From: Paraburkholderia sediminicola
Lineage (GTDB): Bacteria; Pseudomonadota; Gammaproteobacteria; Burkholderiales; Burkholderiaceae
Length of the DNA stretch: 64,000 bases
Assembly: GCF_902859805.1 (NCBI RefSeq)
Contig: NZ_CADIKC010000004.1
Coordinates: 1-64,000, forward strand
Direction: 5' to 3'
The notes below the pieces were generated by a model. The model did not search any database, was not told where the DNA came from, and worked only from the letters and a program-made list of their open reading frames with translations. Shown here in pieces: positions 34,786-44,436 of this stretch. Numbering within the stretch: position 1 is the first letter of the stretch; each line of letters begins with the position of its first letter. A program made the position numbers and the translations under genes.

Positions 34786-37046
34786 ACCCGCCCTATGCGC
34801 CGCAGGAAGTCGCCGCCACCGAGAAAGAGTTCAACCTGGCGGCGATGCTCGATGTCTTCGTGCTTTACCGGCATATGATGCTGTGGATTTTTGGAACCCT
34901 GGCGGTTCTCGGCATCGCGGCGGTACTGCTGTCGGATCCGCAATACCAGGTCAACATCATCACGCAGGTCGACGAGGGTTCGGCCGCGACCACCGCGTCG
35001 TCGCTGCTGGGTCAGGATCTTTCGTCGATGCTCGACGTCAAGTCGTCGGCCGATACGGAAATGCAGGTGCTCCAGTCACGGCTTGTGGTGGCTTCGGCAG
35101 TCGACAACCTGCGCCTCGATATCGAGGCGGAGCCCGCCCGTTTTCCGATCATCGGCCGCGCCATCGCAAGATCCAGCAAGGGGCTGTCTCACCCGGGATT
35201 TCTGGGCATGGGCGGCTATACGTGGGGTGACGAGAACGCGCGCGTCGAACGCTTTGACGTTCCTCCGGAATTCGAGGGAGAACACTATCGCATGACGATT
35301 CTGGACGCCGGAACCTACCGGCTTTCAGGAACCGGTCTCGACCAGGACGTTGTGGGCCGGATCGGCAAGACCGAGACCTTCGTCACCGACGATGGCCCGA
35401 TCACCTTGCAGGTAAGTGCAATCCACGCGGCCCCGGGCGCCCGCTTCAAGCTCACGCGGCAATCGCGTCTGGAAACGATCGACACGCTTCAACGCAGTCT
35501 ATCCATCAGTGAATTGGGCAAGGATTCCAACGTTCTGCAGGTGAAACTGCGTGGCAGCGATCCGGTGCTGATCACGGCGATCCTGAACGATATCGCGCGC
35601 CACTATGTCGGCCAGAACGAGGATCGCAAGGCGGAACAGGCCGCGCGCTCGCTAACGTTTCTGCGCAGTCAGGTGCCCGACTTGCGTCAGAAACTCGATA
35701 CGACGGAAAGTGCTTATGCCGTGGTTCGGAGCAAGCTGGGATCGGTGGATCTCGATGGTGAGGCGCGCGCCATCCTGCAGCAATCAGCCGACAATGAGAC
35801 GCAGATCAGCGCACTTCTGCAAAAACGCGCTGAGGCACTGACCCGCTTTGAACCGACCAATCCGACGGTGGTCGCCCTCGATCATCAGATCAAGGTGCTC
35901 CAGTCGCAATCGGCCGGGTTTAATCAACGCATCGACCGTTTGCCGGAGACCCAACGTCAAGTGGTCACGGCACAACGTGACGTCAAGATCAGCAATGACC
36001 TGTACGTCGGCTTGCTGAACAACATCGAGCAACTGCAGATTCTGGAGGTGGGACGAATCGGGAACGTCCGCGTTCTCGATAACGCGTTGCTGCCTGACCA
36101 GCCGATCCGCTTGTGGCGCCCCGTGTTGTGCCTCGTCGTGATCGTGCTCGCCATGTTTGCAGCGGCCGCCGCCGCGTTTATCCGCGATCTGCTGTTCCGT
36201 GGGATTTCCGATTCACACGAGATCGAAGAACAGACCGATCTCAGCGTGTTCTCGGTGGTGCCGATGGCGAACCGCCGGGGCTTCCGATGGACGGGCTACC
36301 TGCGCCGCAAAACGCCTGCGCGGCGCCCACTGGCGTTCGTCGATCCAGCCGACCCCGCGATCGAGAGTTTGCGCAGTCTTCGCACGGCCTTGCAGTTTTC
36401 GCTGGCCGACTCGGGCAACAAGGTCGTGATGTTCACCGGACCGTCACCCAACATCGGCAAATCGTTTATCGCGTCGAATGTGGCCGCGGTTCTCGCGCGG
36501 ACCGGCAAACGCGTCCTGTTGATCGACGGTGACCTCAGGCGCTGCGGCTTGAGCCGTGCCTACGGATGCCACTCGGCTGTCGGACTATCTGATGTGATCG
36601 CCGATGTCAGCCAGCTGGACGCATCGATCCGTAAGATCGAGCGGTCGACGCTCGACTTTCTCCCGAGCGGATCAATGCCGCCGAATGCGGCCGACCATCT
36701 GAGCAGTCCGGGCGTGCCCGAACTTTTCAGCGCACTCGCCTCGCGCTACGACGTAGTGATCGTCGACACCGCCCCGCTCCTCCCGGTGCCCGACGCCGCC
36801 ATTCTCGCGCCCTATTCCAGCGGCAATGTGTTTCTGGTGGCGCGCGCCTCCATCACCAAGCCGGCGGAACTCGAAGAATGTGCGCGCCGCCTGCGGCAGG
36901 TTGGCGTCGACGTGAAAGGCGTGGTGCTCAACGGAATCGACCGGCACGCAGGACGTTTCCGTTACGGCACGACCTACGGGAGCTATCGCTACGCACGCTC
37001 GCGAGGCGAAGACGCGCGCCCTGTGATGGACGAGGTGGCGCAATGA
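34782..37046 (+). CDS. Polysaccharide co-polymerase / BY-type tyrosine kinase (Wzc-like)
   Basis: A 754-residue inner-membrane protein. A Wzz domain has two membrane helices (about 28-50 and 445-465) with a long periplasmic coiled region between. A GNVR-like stretch is followed by the cytoplasmic kinase: Walker A FTGPSPNIGKS (about 552-562), Walker A' VLLIDGDLRR and Walker B VVIVDTAPLLP. The C terminus is tyrosine-rich (RFRYGTTYGSYRYARSRGED), the autophosphorylation cluster. The GTG start follows GGAGGT and overlaps the phosphatase stop; the 3' end overlaps the next gene. Confidence 0.93.
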   Translation: MNPPYAPQEVAATEKEFNLAAMLDVFVLYRHMMLWIFGTLAVLGIAAVLLSDPQYQVNIITQVDEGSAATTASSLLGQDLSSMLDVKSSADTEMQVLQSRLVVASAVDNLRLDIEAEPARFPIIGRAIARSSKGLSHPGFLGMGGYTWGDENARVERFDVPPEFEGEHYRMTILDAGTYRLSGTGLDQDVVGRIGKTETFVTDDGPITLQVSAIHAAPGARFKLTRQSRLETIDTLQRSLSISELGKDSNVLQVKLRGSDPVLITAILNDIARHYVGQNEDRKAEQAARSLTFLRSQVPDLRQKLDTTESAYAVVRSKLGSVDLDGEARAILQQSADNETQISALLQKRAEALTRFEPTNPTVVALDHQIKVLQSQSAGFNQRIDRLPETQRQVVTAQRDVKISNDLYVGLLNNIEQLQILEVGRIGNVRVLDNALLPDQPIRLWRPVLCLVVIVLAMFAAAAAAFIRDLLFRGISDSHEIEEQTDLSVFSVVPMANRRGFRWTGYLRRKTPARRPLAFVDPADPAIESLRSLRTALQFSLADSGNKVVMFTGPSPNIGKSFIASNVAAVLARTGKRVLLIDGDLRRCGLSRAYGCHSAVGLSDVIADVSQLDASIRKIERSTLDFLPSGSMPPNAADHLSSPGVPELFSALASRYDVVIVDTAPLLPVPDAAILAPYSSGNVFLVARASITKPAELEECARRLRQVGVDVKGVVLNGIDRHAGRFRYGTTYGSYRYARSRGEDARPVMDEVAQ

Positions 37047-39196
37047 CGCAGCGACGCCGCGACGCCTGGGCGGCATCGTTGCTGTCCGTCAGTGCGCTCG
37101 GATCAGCCGGGCTGGCGTTCGCTGTGCAGGCGACGCTGGCGCGTTCGCTGTCACCTTCGGAATACGGGCAGTTCGCCGCCGCGCTCGCGGTGGTGACGAT
37201 CATTGCACCGGCGGTCGGCTTTGGCGTGCCGTCCTTCTGGCTGAAGGCATACGGCACCGAAGGATGGGCGGCGAAGCGCTGGATGGAGGCGTCGGTTCGT
37301 TTCATCGCCCGCAGCGCACTCATGTGTCTCGTCGCCGCCGCGCTCTGGGCATGGATCGGCACGGCCGACACGCACACCGCCCAACTACTGCTGTCGATGC
37401 TTCCCGTGGTGCTGACCCAGGGTGCCATCGAAATGGCCTCGGCGAAACTACAGCTCGAAGAAAGGTTCGGGCGGGTTGCCATGTGGCAGGCGCTGCAACA
37501 TGCGGGGCGTCTCGCCCTGGTGCTGGCTTGCTGGCAGTTGGGAGCCAGCAGCGAGGCGATTGCGCTTGGTTTCGGCTGCATTGGCGCAATCGTGACACTC
37601 GGCGCCTGGCGCTCGGTCGCCGCGCTGCGCCGTGGCGCGGTGGCGTTGATCGGACACGGGCCGGAATCCCCAGCGCGAAGCACGAGCGGGAGTGTGCCGG
37701 CACCGTCGATCAATGAACTCTGGCTCAACGCCATGCCCTTCGGTATGGCTAGCCTCCTCTTTTATGCATACGGGCAAAGCGGGCTTGTGATCGTTTCGCA
37801 CCTCGGCGCGCCGCAGGACGTCGGCGTCTACAGCGTCGCTGTAACCATTCTGACCGCGCTCTATCTGTTGCCAACCGTTCTGTTCCAGAAGCTCCTGATG
37901 CCGCGCCTTCATCGTTGGGCCGCGTCGGGCGATGAGCGTCTCGAACGGATGTACCGGGACGGCAATAAATGGATGTTCGTCTCGGGCGTTGTATTGGCCG
38001 GCATCGCGGCATTGCTCGCGCCGGTCGTGATTCCACTGGTATTTGGCAAGCAATACGGGCAATCGGTCGATGTGGTCGTGCTCATGACGTTGAGCACCCC
38101 GTTCAGATTTCTGACGGTCAGCGCCTCCTCGGTGATGACAACCCGCAATCTGATTCGCGTGCGCAACCGGTGTGCATTCGCCGCCCTGCTTTTCAGCGTG
38201 ATTGCCGGGGTCATTGGTGTTTCGTTCGCGGGCATCGTAGGTGCGGCGCTTGCATCGATTGCAGGCGAAGTTGTGTGGGCTGTGCTGTCCGTGCTGTGCG
38301 CCCGTCACTTCCTGGCTCGTGCACGGAGCGAGCCGGCGCGTGTCGCCGAGGTTGAGCGGGACGCCGATGATGCGGCTCCCTTGCTATCCGAACAGATTCC
38401 GGTCAGCGTGATCATTCCATGTTTCAACTGCCGCGATACGGTCGAGCGAGCTGTCCAATCGGTATTCCAGCAGACGTGCCGGCCACGGGAGCTGATCCTC
38501 GTCGACGATTGCAGCACCGACGGCACACGTGAAATTCTCGCCGACCTGGTACGGATGTATCCGGCCAACTGGATCCACGTGCTGTTGCAGCCGCGCAATG
38601 CCGGACCGGGCGCGGCGCGTAATGCGGCGTGGACAGCAGCGACACAGCCCTACATCGCGTTTCTCGACTCGGATGACAGTTGGCATCCCGCAAAGATGGA
38701 GATCCAGTACGGATGGATGCGCGCTCATCCAAAGGCGACGATCACCGGTCATCCCGTGGCGTACCTCGAATCCGGCGAACGCCCTGAATCTCAACCACGG
38801 CCCTCAGTCTTCGCGCCGCACCGTGTATCGCGTCAGCGTGTCCTGTTTTCGAACCGCTTCACACCGTCGAGCATTCTGATGCGCGCAGATGTCGGCGCCC
38901 GCTTCGATGAGACGAAGCGACATGCCGAAGACTATTTCATGCTGCTCGAAGTCGTGCTGGTGGATGCAGGCCAGGCCTACCTGTTTTCAACGCCGTTTTC
39001 GTACATCTACAAGGCGCAGTTCGGCGCGCGAACAGGCCTGAGCGCTCAGCTCTGGAAAATCCAGAAAGGCGAACAGGACAACTACCTCCAGTTCCGCAGA
39101 CGCAGAGCGATCAGCAATGTCGAATGGCTGTGTTTTTCCCTATTGAGCGCAGTCAAATATTTTCGACGTTGCCTGGTGGCGCGGAGGTTCACGTGA
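37043..39196 (+). CDS. Fusion of Wzx-type flippase and GT2 glycosyltransferase
   Basis: A 717-residue protein joining two activities normally on separate chains. Residues about 1-430 have 12 or more membrane helices of the oligosaccharide flippase (RfbX/MATE-like) family, starting ASLLSVSALGSAGLAFAVQA and SPSEYGQFAAALAVVTII. After an acidic linker (about 430-450), PVSVIIPCFNCRDTVERAVQ begins a GT-A family 2 glycosyltransferase with LVDDCSTDGT and the metal-binding IAFLDSDDSW. It would add a sugar and flip the lipid-linked repeat unit. The start at 37043 overlaps the kinase stop (ATGA). No frameshift is evident, so the fusion appears genuine. Confidence 0.87.
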   Translation: MTQRRRDAWAASLLSVSALGSAGLAFAVQATLARSLSPSEYGQFAAALAVVTIIAPAVGFGVPSFWLKAYGTEGWAAKRWMEASVRFIARSALMCLVAAALWAWIGTADTHTAQLLLSMLPVVLTQGAIEMASAKLQLEERFGRVAMWQALQHAGRLALVLACWQLGASSEAIALGFGCIGAIVTLGAWRSVAALRRGAVALIGHGPESPARSTSGSVPAPSINELWLNAMPFGMASLLFYAYGQSGLVIVSHLGAPQDVGVYSVAVTILTALYLLPTVLFQKLLMPRLHRWAASGDERLERMYRDGNKWMFVSGVVLAGIAALLAPVVIPLVFGKQYGQSVDVVVLMTLSTPFRFLTVSASSVMTTRNLIRVRNRCAFAALLFSVIAGVIGVSFAGIVGAALASIAGEVVWAVLSVLCARHFLARARSEPARVAEVERDADDAAPLLSEQIPVSVIIPCFNCRDTVERAVQSVFQQTCRPRELILVDDCSTDGTREILADLVRMYPANWIHVLLQPRNAGPGAARNAAWTAATQPYIAFLDSDDSWHPAKMEIQYGWMRAHPKATITGHPVAYLESGERPESQPRPSVFAPHRVSRQRVLFSNRFTPSSILMRADVGARFDETKRHAEDYFMLLEVVLVDAGQAYLFSTPFSYIYKAQFGARTGLSAQLWKIQKGEQDNYLQFRRRRAISNVEWLCFSLLSAVKYFRRCLVARRFT

Positions 39197-39260
39197 GGAA
39201 TCGTCCCGCAACCCACGCACCCGCAGGCACCGCAACGCATCAACCGGCCGGGCGAGCGAA

Positions 39261-40301
39261 ATGACTTACTACCTCATTCCCCTGCTGATCTTTTACTTCG
39301 GCGTGGCGCTATGCATCGCCTATGGCGGGACCAATCCCGCCGTTGTTCTCACGTGTGCGTTTCCGATGGTGGCGCTGGCCGTTTTGCGCGGCCATACCGG
39401 TACCGACACGGCAGCGTATTACCAGGCGTTCACGGACCTCGGCCAGGGCAACGGTTACGGCGCTGAACCGCTATTCAACGCGTATGCGCAGTTTCTCTGG
39501 GCCATCGATCCCGACCCGCGCTTTGTCGTCAACAGCATTTCCATGACGACGGCGCTGCTATTGCTGTGGTCCATCTCCAGCAGCCGCTTTGGCATCTGGT
39601 TCGGCGGACTCGTGCTCGTACCCGGCATGTTCTACGAGTTGACCATGAATGTCATGCGATTCGGTCTGGCGTCGGCAATCTTTCTGCTTGCGACTCGCGT
39701 TTCGCCTCACCAGAAGCCGCTTCGATACGTCATTTACGCATTGATTGGTACCTGTGTGCATTTTTCTTCGGCGCTGCTGTTTCTGCTTTTCATTGCAACG
39801 ACCCGGCGCGGTCACACGCTGATGTTTGTCGGCGTGGCGGTTGCCGTCATCGCCGGCTCACTGTTGATGCCCGACTACTTCGCCGACAAGACCAGTCTCT
39901 ACACCGGCATATCGGCCCCGAACGCCACGTCGGGATTGCTCTTTCTGCTGATCCAGATACTGATGCTGGGCGTGATGATCGTGTACCGGCGGCAATTCGC
40001 CATTCCGCCCATCGGTTGGCTGATCTGTACGGTGCTGGCAGCCGCGCTGTACGGCATGACTCAGGTGACCTATGCAGGCATCCGCTTCCAGCTGATCCTC
40101 GTGTTCCTCATGTTGGTCGTGCTCTGGCGTCAGTTTTCTCCATCGACGGGACGCATGCGGACCAATCTCGCGACGTGGCTGTTCCTCATCGGACTGATCG
40201 CGCTCGCGGGACGCATCCACAACATGACCGATGAAGAAGGACACGGCGAGTCTCCATTCCTGCCGTATCAGACGGCTCCAGCAATCCAGCAACTAGGGTG
40301 A
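39261..40301 (+). CDS. EpsG/Wzy-like polysaccharide polymerase
   Basis: A 346-residue protein with about 10 membrane helices and the EpsG-family order: MVALAVLRGHTGTDTAAYYQAF near the start, AEPLFNAYAQFLWAI, then FYELTMNVMRFGLASAIFLL and the conserved CVHFSSALLFLL. Such proteins polymerise flipped repeat units in the periplasm. The C terminus after the last helix is short and hydrophilic. The gap to the preceding gene is 64 bp and to the next only 6 bp. Confidence 0.85.
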   Translation: MTYYLIPLLIFYFGVALCIAYGGTNPAVVLTCAFPMVALAVLRGHTGTDTAAYYQAFTDLGQGNGYGAEPLFNAYAQFLWAIDPDPRFVVNSISMTTALLLLWSISSSRFGIWFGGLVLVPGMFYELTMNVMRFGLASAIFLLATRVSPHQKPLRYVIYALIGTCVHFSSALLFLLFIATTRRGHTLMFVGVAVAVIAGSLLMPDYFADKTSLYTGISAPNATSGLLFLLIQILMLGVMIVYRRQFAIPPIGWLICTVLAAALYGMTQVTYAGIRFQLILVFLMLVVLWRQFSPSTGRMRTNLATWLFLIGLIALAGRIHNMTDEEGHGESPFLPYQTAPAIQQLG

Positions 40302-40307
40302 GCGATC

Positions 40308-41471
40308 ATGCGACAGAAAATCGTACACGTAACGGAAGCACTGGGCGGCGGTGTGCTGCATTGCGTTGCTCTGCTGGCCAATCGTCAGGCAGCGGCAGGC
40401 GACGATGTCGTCGTGCTGCATTCCGTGCGGCAGGACACGCCGCCGGCTGCGAAGCTGAATGAATTGTTCGATCCGAGAGTGCGGCGGCAGGTCGTGGACA
40501 TGCGCACCCGTATCGGCGCTCACGATATTGTGAGCGTGTTCCGGGTCCTTATCGAACTGTTTCGGGAACGCCCGGACATCGTTCATCTTCACTCGTCGAA
40601 AGCCGCCGCATTGGGGCGGATCGCGGCGTGCGTTCTCGGCATCACGTCGCGCACCATCTATTCGCCGCACGGATTCGCCTTTCTCAAGGAAGACATCTCG
40701 CCGCTCAAGATCTCGCTGTTTTTGCTGATCGAACGGATGCTGCATGCAGCGGGTGGCCACATCGTTGCCTGTTCGAAGAGTGAATTGCGTTATGCGCGGA
40801 TGTTGCTGTTGCGTGCAGAACGCACGAGCCTTGTCGAGAACGCGGTGAAGCTCGATGAATTCCGTCTGGACGGTCGCAGAAAGGCGGATGAACAGGTGGT
40901 CGTATGCACGTCGGCGCGCGTCACTTATCAGAAGGCGCCATGGCGATTCACGCGCCTGGCTCAACGCTTCTCTGGCACATCGAAGGCTCGCTTCATGTGG
41001 TTTGGCGACGGTGAGGCCGACGCGATCGACAACTGGATCGACCGTGACGCCGTTGAGTTGAGTGGCTGGATTCCCGCAGCGGACCTTCGACGACGACTTC
41101 TGCAGTGCGATATCTTCGTGCTGCCTTCGCTATGGGAAGGCATGCCGATCGCACTGATCGAAGCGCAGGCGGCCGGACTCCCTGCGGTGGCGAGTCGCAT
41201 CGTCGGCAACCGCGATGTCATCGTCCACGGCGTGACGGGTTTTCTCGCGAACGATGATGAAGAGCTGGCGCACTACACCCAACGTTTAATCGACGATGCA
41301 GATCTGCGGCAACGGATGGGTGCCGCCGCGAGCGCGCACGCCCGGGCCCGCTTTGGCGACTCGCAGCTCTTCCGCTCTTACGTGGGGATCTACCGGCGAC
41401 TGCTGACGCCGATACAAGGTCACAGCTTACCGGCCGTGACGCATGGTCTTTCCCATGAGGTTCCAAAATGA
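40308..41471 (+). CDS. GT4-type glycosyltransferase
   Basis: A 387-residue GT-B glycosyltransferase. The N-terminal domain has KIVHVTEALGGGVLHCVALL and DIVHLHSSKAAALGRIAACV; the C-terminal domain carries the E-x7-E motif in LPSLWEGMPIALIEAQAAGL. It should add one sugar of the repeat unit from a nucleotide-sugar in the cytoplasm; donor and acceptor are unknown. Its stop overlaps the start of the pyruvyl transferase gene by 4 bp. Confidence 0.9.
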   Translation: MRQKIVHVTEALGGGVLHCVALLANRQAAAGDDVVVLHSVRQDTPPAAKLNELFDPRVRRQVVDMRTRIGAHDIVSVFRVLIELFRERPDIVHLHSSKAAALGRIAACVLGITSRTIYSPHGFAFLKEDISPLKISLFLLIERMLHAAGGHIVACSKSELRYARMLLLRAERTSLVENAVKLDEFRLDGRRKADEQVVVCTSARVTYQKAPWRFTRLAQRFSGTSKARFMWFGDGEADAIDNWIDRDAVELSGWIPAADLRRRLLQCDIFVLPSLWEGMPIALIEAQAAGLPAVASRIVGNRDVIVHGVTGFLANDDEELAHYTQRLIDDADLRQRMGAAASAHARARFGDSQLFRSYVGIYRRLLTPIQGHSLPAVTHGLSHEVPK

Positions 41472-42649
41472 ACGCGCGTGAAACCGAAGCCGCTCCCGTC
41501 GTCGCATCAAGTTCTCCTCCTATTCGATCGTCCCAGGTCGGCAACGTGCCACTTGCGACCGTCCGTCGCGAGACATGCATCGCGTTCTTCGGATTCTATG
41601 GACGGCACAACTTCGGCGACGACCTGTTCGGATATCTGCTGCAATCGATGTCGATCAGAACACCGGGGATTCGCCCACTGATAGTCGGCGCATCGCCCGC
41701 GTGTGAATTGACGCATCCGTTCCACTTGCCGGTTGCGCGAGCATTGTGGGCGCGCCCCGGGGCAATCGGCGCGGTGGCACGGTCGGTGACCTATGTGGCG
41801 GCCATCCTGCGAGCCCGGGCGGCGATCTTCGGCGGCGGCTCGTTATTCGGCGCCAATGCGTCGCTGCCCTTTGCGAAACTGATCGTCAATGCGGGGCGGC
41901 GGCTCAACAGGCCCGTCGCCGCGCTCGGGGTGTCGGTTGGACCATTCGAATCGGCGGAGCGGCGCCACGCGTTTGCGCGTGTTCTTGACGCGATGCCGTC
42001 CATTGCGGTCCGCGACGAAGCCTCGGTCCGGGCGGTCGCCGACGCGACGGGATCGCCGCCTGCCAACCTTAAGGACCTTGCGTTCGCGTTGCCGGCGCTC
42101 TATGCGCCAAAGCGAAGTCAGCAGGATCGACGTACCCTGATCGTGTCCATTCATCTGCGGCAGTATATGGACGCAGCGCTGGCCATCCTCGCCAGGGTCG
42201 ACAGCCTGCACCTCGTTGATGAAGTACTGTTCGTCTCGCTGGACGACGAGAGCGTTGCGGTAACTGGAGACATTGCTCGCCTGTTCTCGCCTTCGAACGT
42301 CTCTGTGAGCCGCTTTCAATACGGCGATTCGATTACCGAGGTTGTCGATCTATTTGCCGCGGCCACGTGTGTCGTTACCTCGAAGTTGCACGGCGCTATT
42401 GTCAGCTTCGTGTACGACGTTCCTGTCATGCTGTTCTGCTATCAGCGCAAGTGTGTGGAATTCCTGCTGGACAATGCATTGCCGGGACCTCAGGAACCGC
42501 AACCGCCGGAGGACGTATGCGTGAGACACGTCACGGAGCTTCTTTCGCGTGACGGCCGTAAGCAACGATATTCGAACGCTGGATGGCATCTCGACCAGTT
42601 CACGCAGTTCATCTCCGCTATCGGCAACGCAAAGAAACACACTGGCTGA
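41468..42649 (+). CDS. Polysaccharide pyruvyl transferase family protein
   Basis: A 393-residue protein with the PS_pyruv_trans layout: FFGFYGRHNFGDDLFGYLL near the N terminus, AAIFGGGSLFGANASLPF, GVSVGPFESAERRHAF and the late TSKLHGAIVSFVYDVPVML. It probably attaches a pyruvate ketal to a sugar, making the polymer acidic. The first 40 residues are a low-complexity extension. It is the last gene of the operon and ends at a strong bidirectional terminator. Confidence 0.88.
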   Translation: MNARETEAAPVVASSSPPIRSSQVGNVPLATVRRETCIAFFGFYGRHNFGDDLFGYLLQSMSIRTPGIRPLIVGASPACELTHPFHLPVARALWARPGAIGAVARSVTYVAAILRARAAIFGGGSLFGANASLPFAKLIVNAGRRLNRPVAALGVSVGPFESAERRHAFARVLDAMPSIAVRDEASVRAVADATGSPPANLKDLAFALPALYAPKRSQQDRRTLIVSIHLRQYMDAALAILARVDSLHLVDEVLFVSLDDESVAVTGDIARLFSPSNVSVSRFQYGDSITEVVDLFAAATCVVTSKLHGAIVSFVYDVPVMLFCYQRKCVEFLLDNALPGPQEPQPPEDVCVRHVTELLSRDGRKQRYSNAGWHLDQFTQFISAIGNAKKHTG

Positions 42650-42661
42650 AGGATCGAAAAC

Positions 42662-42706
42662 GTGGCGACGCAGGGGAGCGTATGGTTCTCTCCCCAGCAT
42701 CGCCAC
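42662..42706. terminator. Bidirectional terminator between EPS operon and galU
   Basis: GTGGCGACGCAGGGGAG (42662-42678) and CTCCCCAGCATCGCCAC (42690-42706) form a 17-bp stem with two mismatches and an 11-bp loop. It lies between two convergent genes, 12 bp after one stop and 11 bp after the other. CTTTTA follows to the right. Confidence 0.75.
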
Positions 42707-42717
42707 TCCAGCGACTT

Positions 42718-43599
42718 TTATACTTGCAGTTCGGCCATACGGCTGGCGAGATAATCGCTGAAGTCTGCCGAGACCTCGGGATGGCGCAGTGCGAACTCCA
42801 CGGTCGCCTTCAAGTAGCCGAGCTTGCTGCCGCAATCGAAGCGCGCACCCTCATATCGATAGGCTAAAACCTGCTCATCGTGGAGCAATGACTGGATCGC
42901 ATCCGTCAGTTGCAACTCGCCGCCGCTGCCTGGCCGCAATGCACGCAGATGCTCAAAAATCCTGGGCTTCAGCACATAGCGGCCCACCACGCCGTAACGC
43001 GAGGGCGCGTCCGCGGGTGCGGGCTTCTCGACGATACCCGACAGCTTGAAGATATTCTCCTCCCATTGTTTGCCGTCGATCACGCCATAAGACTTCGACT
43101 CGTCCGGCGCAATCTCTTCGACACCCAGTACCGACGTATGGTAATGGTCGAATACGTCGATCATCTGCCGCAGGACAGGCGGTTTGCCGTCCAGCAGGTC
43201 GTCGGCTAGCACGACGGCAAACGGACTGTCGCCGACGAGCTTTTCGGCACACAGTACGGCATGCCCCAGACCCAGCGCTTCGGCCTGGCGAACATAGAAA
43301 CAGTCGACATGGCTTGGCTTGATGCTACGCACGAGCGACAGCAGTTTCTCCTTTCCACGTGCCTCGAGCTCCGCTTCGATCTCGTAGGACTTGTCGAAAT
43401 GATCCTCGATGGCCCGCTTGCTGCGCCCCGTCACAAAGATCATTTCGGTGATCCCTGCCGCTATCGCTTCTTCGACTGCATATTGAATCAACGGTTTATC
43501 GACAATGGGCAACATCTCTTTCGGGCTTGCTTTTGTTGCAGGAAGAAAGCGGGTGCCGAGTCCCGCCACGGGAAAAACGGCTTTCGTTACTTTAAGCAT
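42718..43599 (-). CDS. galU: UTP-glucose-1-phosphate uridylyltransferase
   Basis: A 293-residue GalU. The start VTKAVFPVAGLGTRFLPATK contains the nucleotide-binding loop, followed by ASPKEMLPIVDKPLIQYAVE, FVVLADDLLDGKP, VVGRYVLKPRIFEHL and GGELQLTDAIQSLL. It makes UDP-glucose from UTP and glucose-1-phosphate, feeding exopolysaccharide, LPS and trehalose synthesis. Length and motifs are standard. It is transcribed toward the EPS operon and is insulated by a terminator on each side. Confidence 0.95.
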   Translation of the reverse strand: MLKVTKAVFPVAGLGTRFLPATKASPKEMLPIVDKPLIQYAVEEAIAAGITEMIFVTGRSKRAIEDHFDKSYEIEAELEARGKEKLLSLVRSIKPSHVDCFYVRQAEALGLGHAVLCAEKLVGDSPFAVVLADDLLDGKPPVLRQMIDVFDHYHTSVLGVEEIAPDESKSYGVIDGKQWEENIFKLSGIVEKPAPADAPSRYGVVGRYVLKPRIFEHLRALRPGSGGELQLTDAIQSLLHDEQVLAYRYEGARFDCGSKLGYLKATVEFALRHPEVSADFSDYLASRMAELQV

Positions 43600-44015
43600 G
43601 GGACTTGAATCTCGCGTGTGGAATGATCAGGCGTTAATTCGGGAATATGGGCGCCCGGCCGTAAAAAGAACCTGCCCGCATGAAGCCAGAATCCGGGCAG
43701 GTTTAACCGAGGCATGTAGAGTTCGCCGGGCGCGGCAAACCCCGGACAAGTATCGTCTGCCAGTAGCCGGATCGTGTGGGGTCTTGTCGGATCACACTGA
43801 GCAATTGACGGAACGCTACAGTAATGTCATTTAACAGAGCCGCTAATTGCGCTCAAAAAAATTCGCTCGCAAATCGACCCGTGAAACAGGCACGGCTGAT
43901 ACCGAACATTGGCGGAATGAATCAAGCTTTTGTCACAGACGAGCATGTCCGCGCGGGTAAGCTTCGCATAGGTATATCGCCGGGAAGTGGTCGGTGATGA
44001 AACGTCAACCTTCGC
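43600..44015. other. Intergenic region between galU and FlhD-like gene
   Basis: About 415 bp. It contains the galU promoter near 43600-43660, a leftward terminator at 43669-43703 and about 300 bp with no gene I can support. A 64-codon leftward frame (43827-44021) lacks a ribosome binding site. Confidence 0.45.
43661..43703 (-). terminator. Intrinsic terminator facing leftward, upstream of galU
   Basis: AACCTGCCCG (43669-43678) and CGGGCAGGTT (43694-43703) make a perfect 10-bp stem with a 15-bp loop. On the minus strand it is followed by CTTTTTAC, the expected U-tract. No minus-strand gene lies immediately upstream, so it may end a non-coding transcript from the 43.7-44.0 kb region. Confidence 0.6.
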
Positions 44016-44264
44016 ATGCAAGACAGAACATTGACCAAGAAATCAGATAGCCTGCAGGCGATCGCCGCATTCAACCAGTCGTATCTCCTGCTCGCGCAGC
44101 GGATGCTTGCGGAAGATCGTGAGCAGGCAAAACGTGCACTCGGACTATCCGATTCGATGGCAACACGGATCTGTTCGTTGACAGCGTCCGAGATCGAAGT
44201 CCTCGCCGAGAGCTCGGACGTGATCTGTCAATTCCGAGTTGACGCAGCGCCCGGACGGGCGTGA
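44016..44264 (+). CDS. Orphan FlhD-like protein
   Basis: An 82-residue protein whose core (LQAIAAFNQSYLLLAQRMLA, EDREQAKRALGLSDSMATRI, LAESSDVICQFRVD) follows the FlhD flagellar activator closely. It keeps the SYLLLAQR helix, the MAT motif and the VCxFR end. Typical FlhD is about 105-120 residues and works as a complex with FlhC; no flhC is present here. It may be a paralogue used as a regulator of another surface trait, perhaps the nearby exopolysaccharide. The start is uncertain because no clear ribosome binding site precedes the ATG. Confidence 0.7.
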   Translation: MQDRTLTKKSDSLQAIAAFNQSYLLLAQRMLAEDREQAKRALGLSDSMATRICSLTASEIEVLAESSDVICQFRVDAAPGRA

Positions 44265-44436
44265 CAGCTGCCCGCCGACCTACCTCGTACGTCTGCTCGA
44301 TCAACATGACAATCTCGGGAAACTGCCGCGGATGATCCACCGCGCATGACAACATTTAACCTGACAACCCCGTCTGCCGTCCGTCTGAAAGGCACTATAG
44401 TAGAGAGGACTTCCAGCCAGCAGAAGGAGTTCGAGT

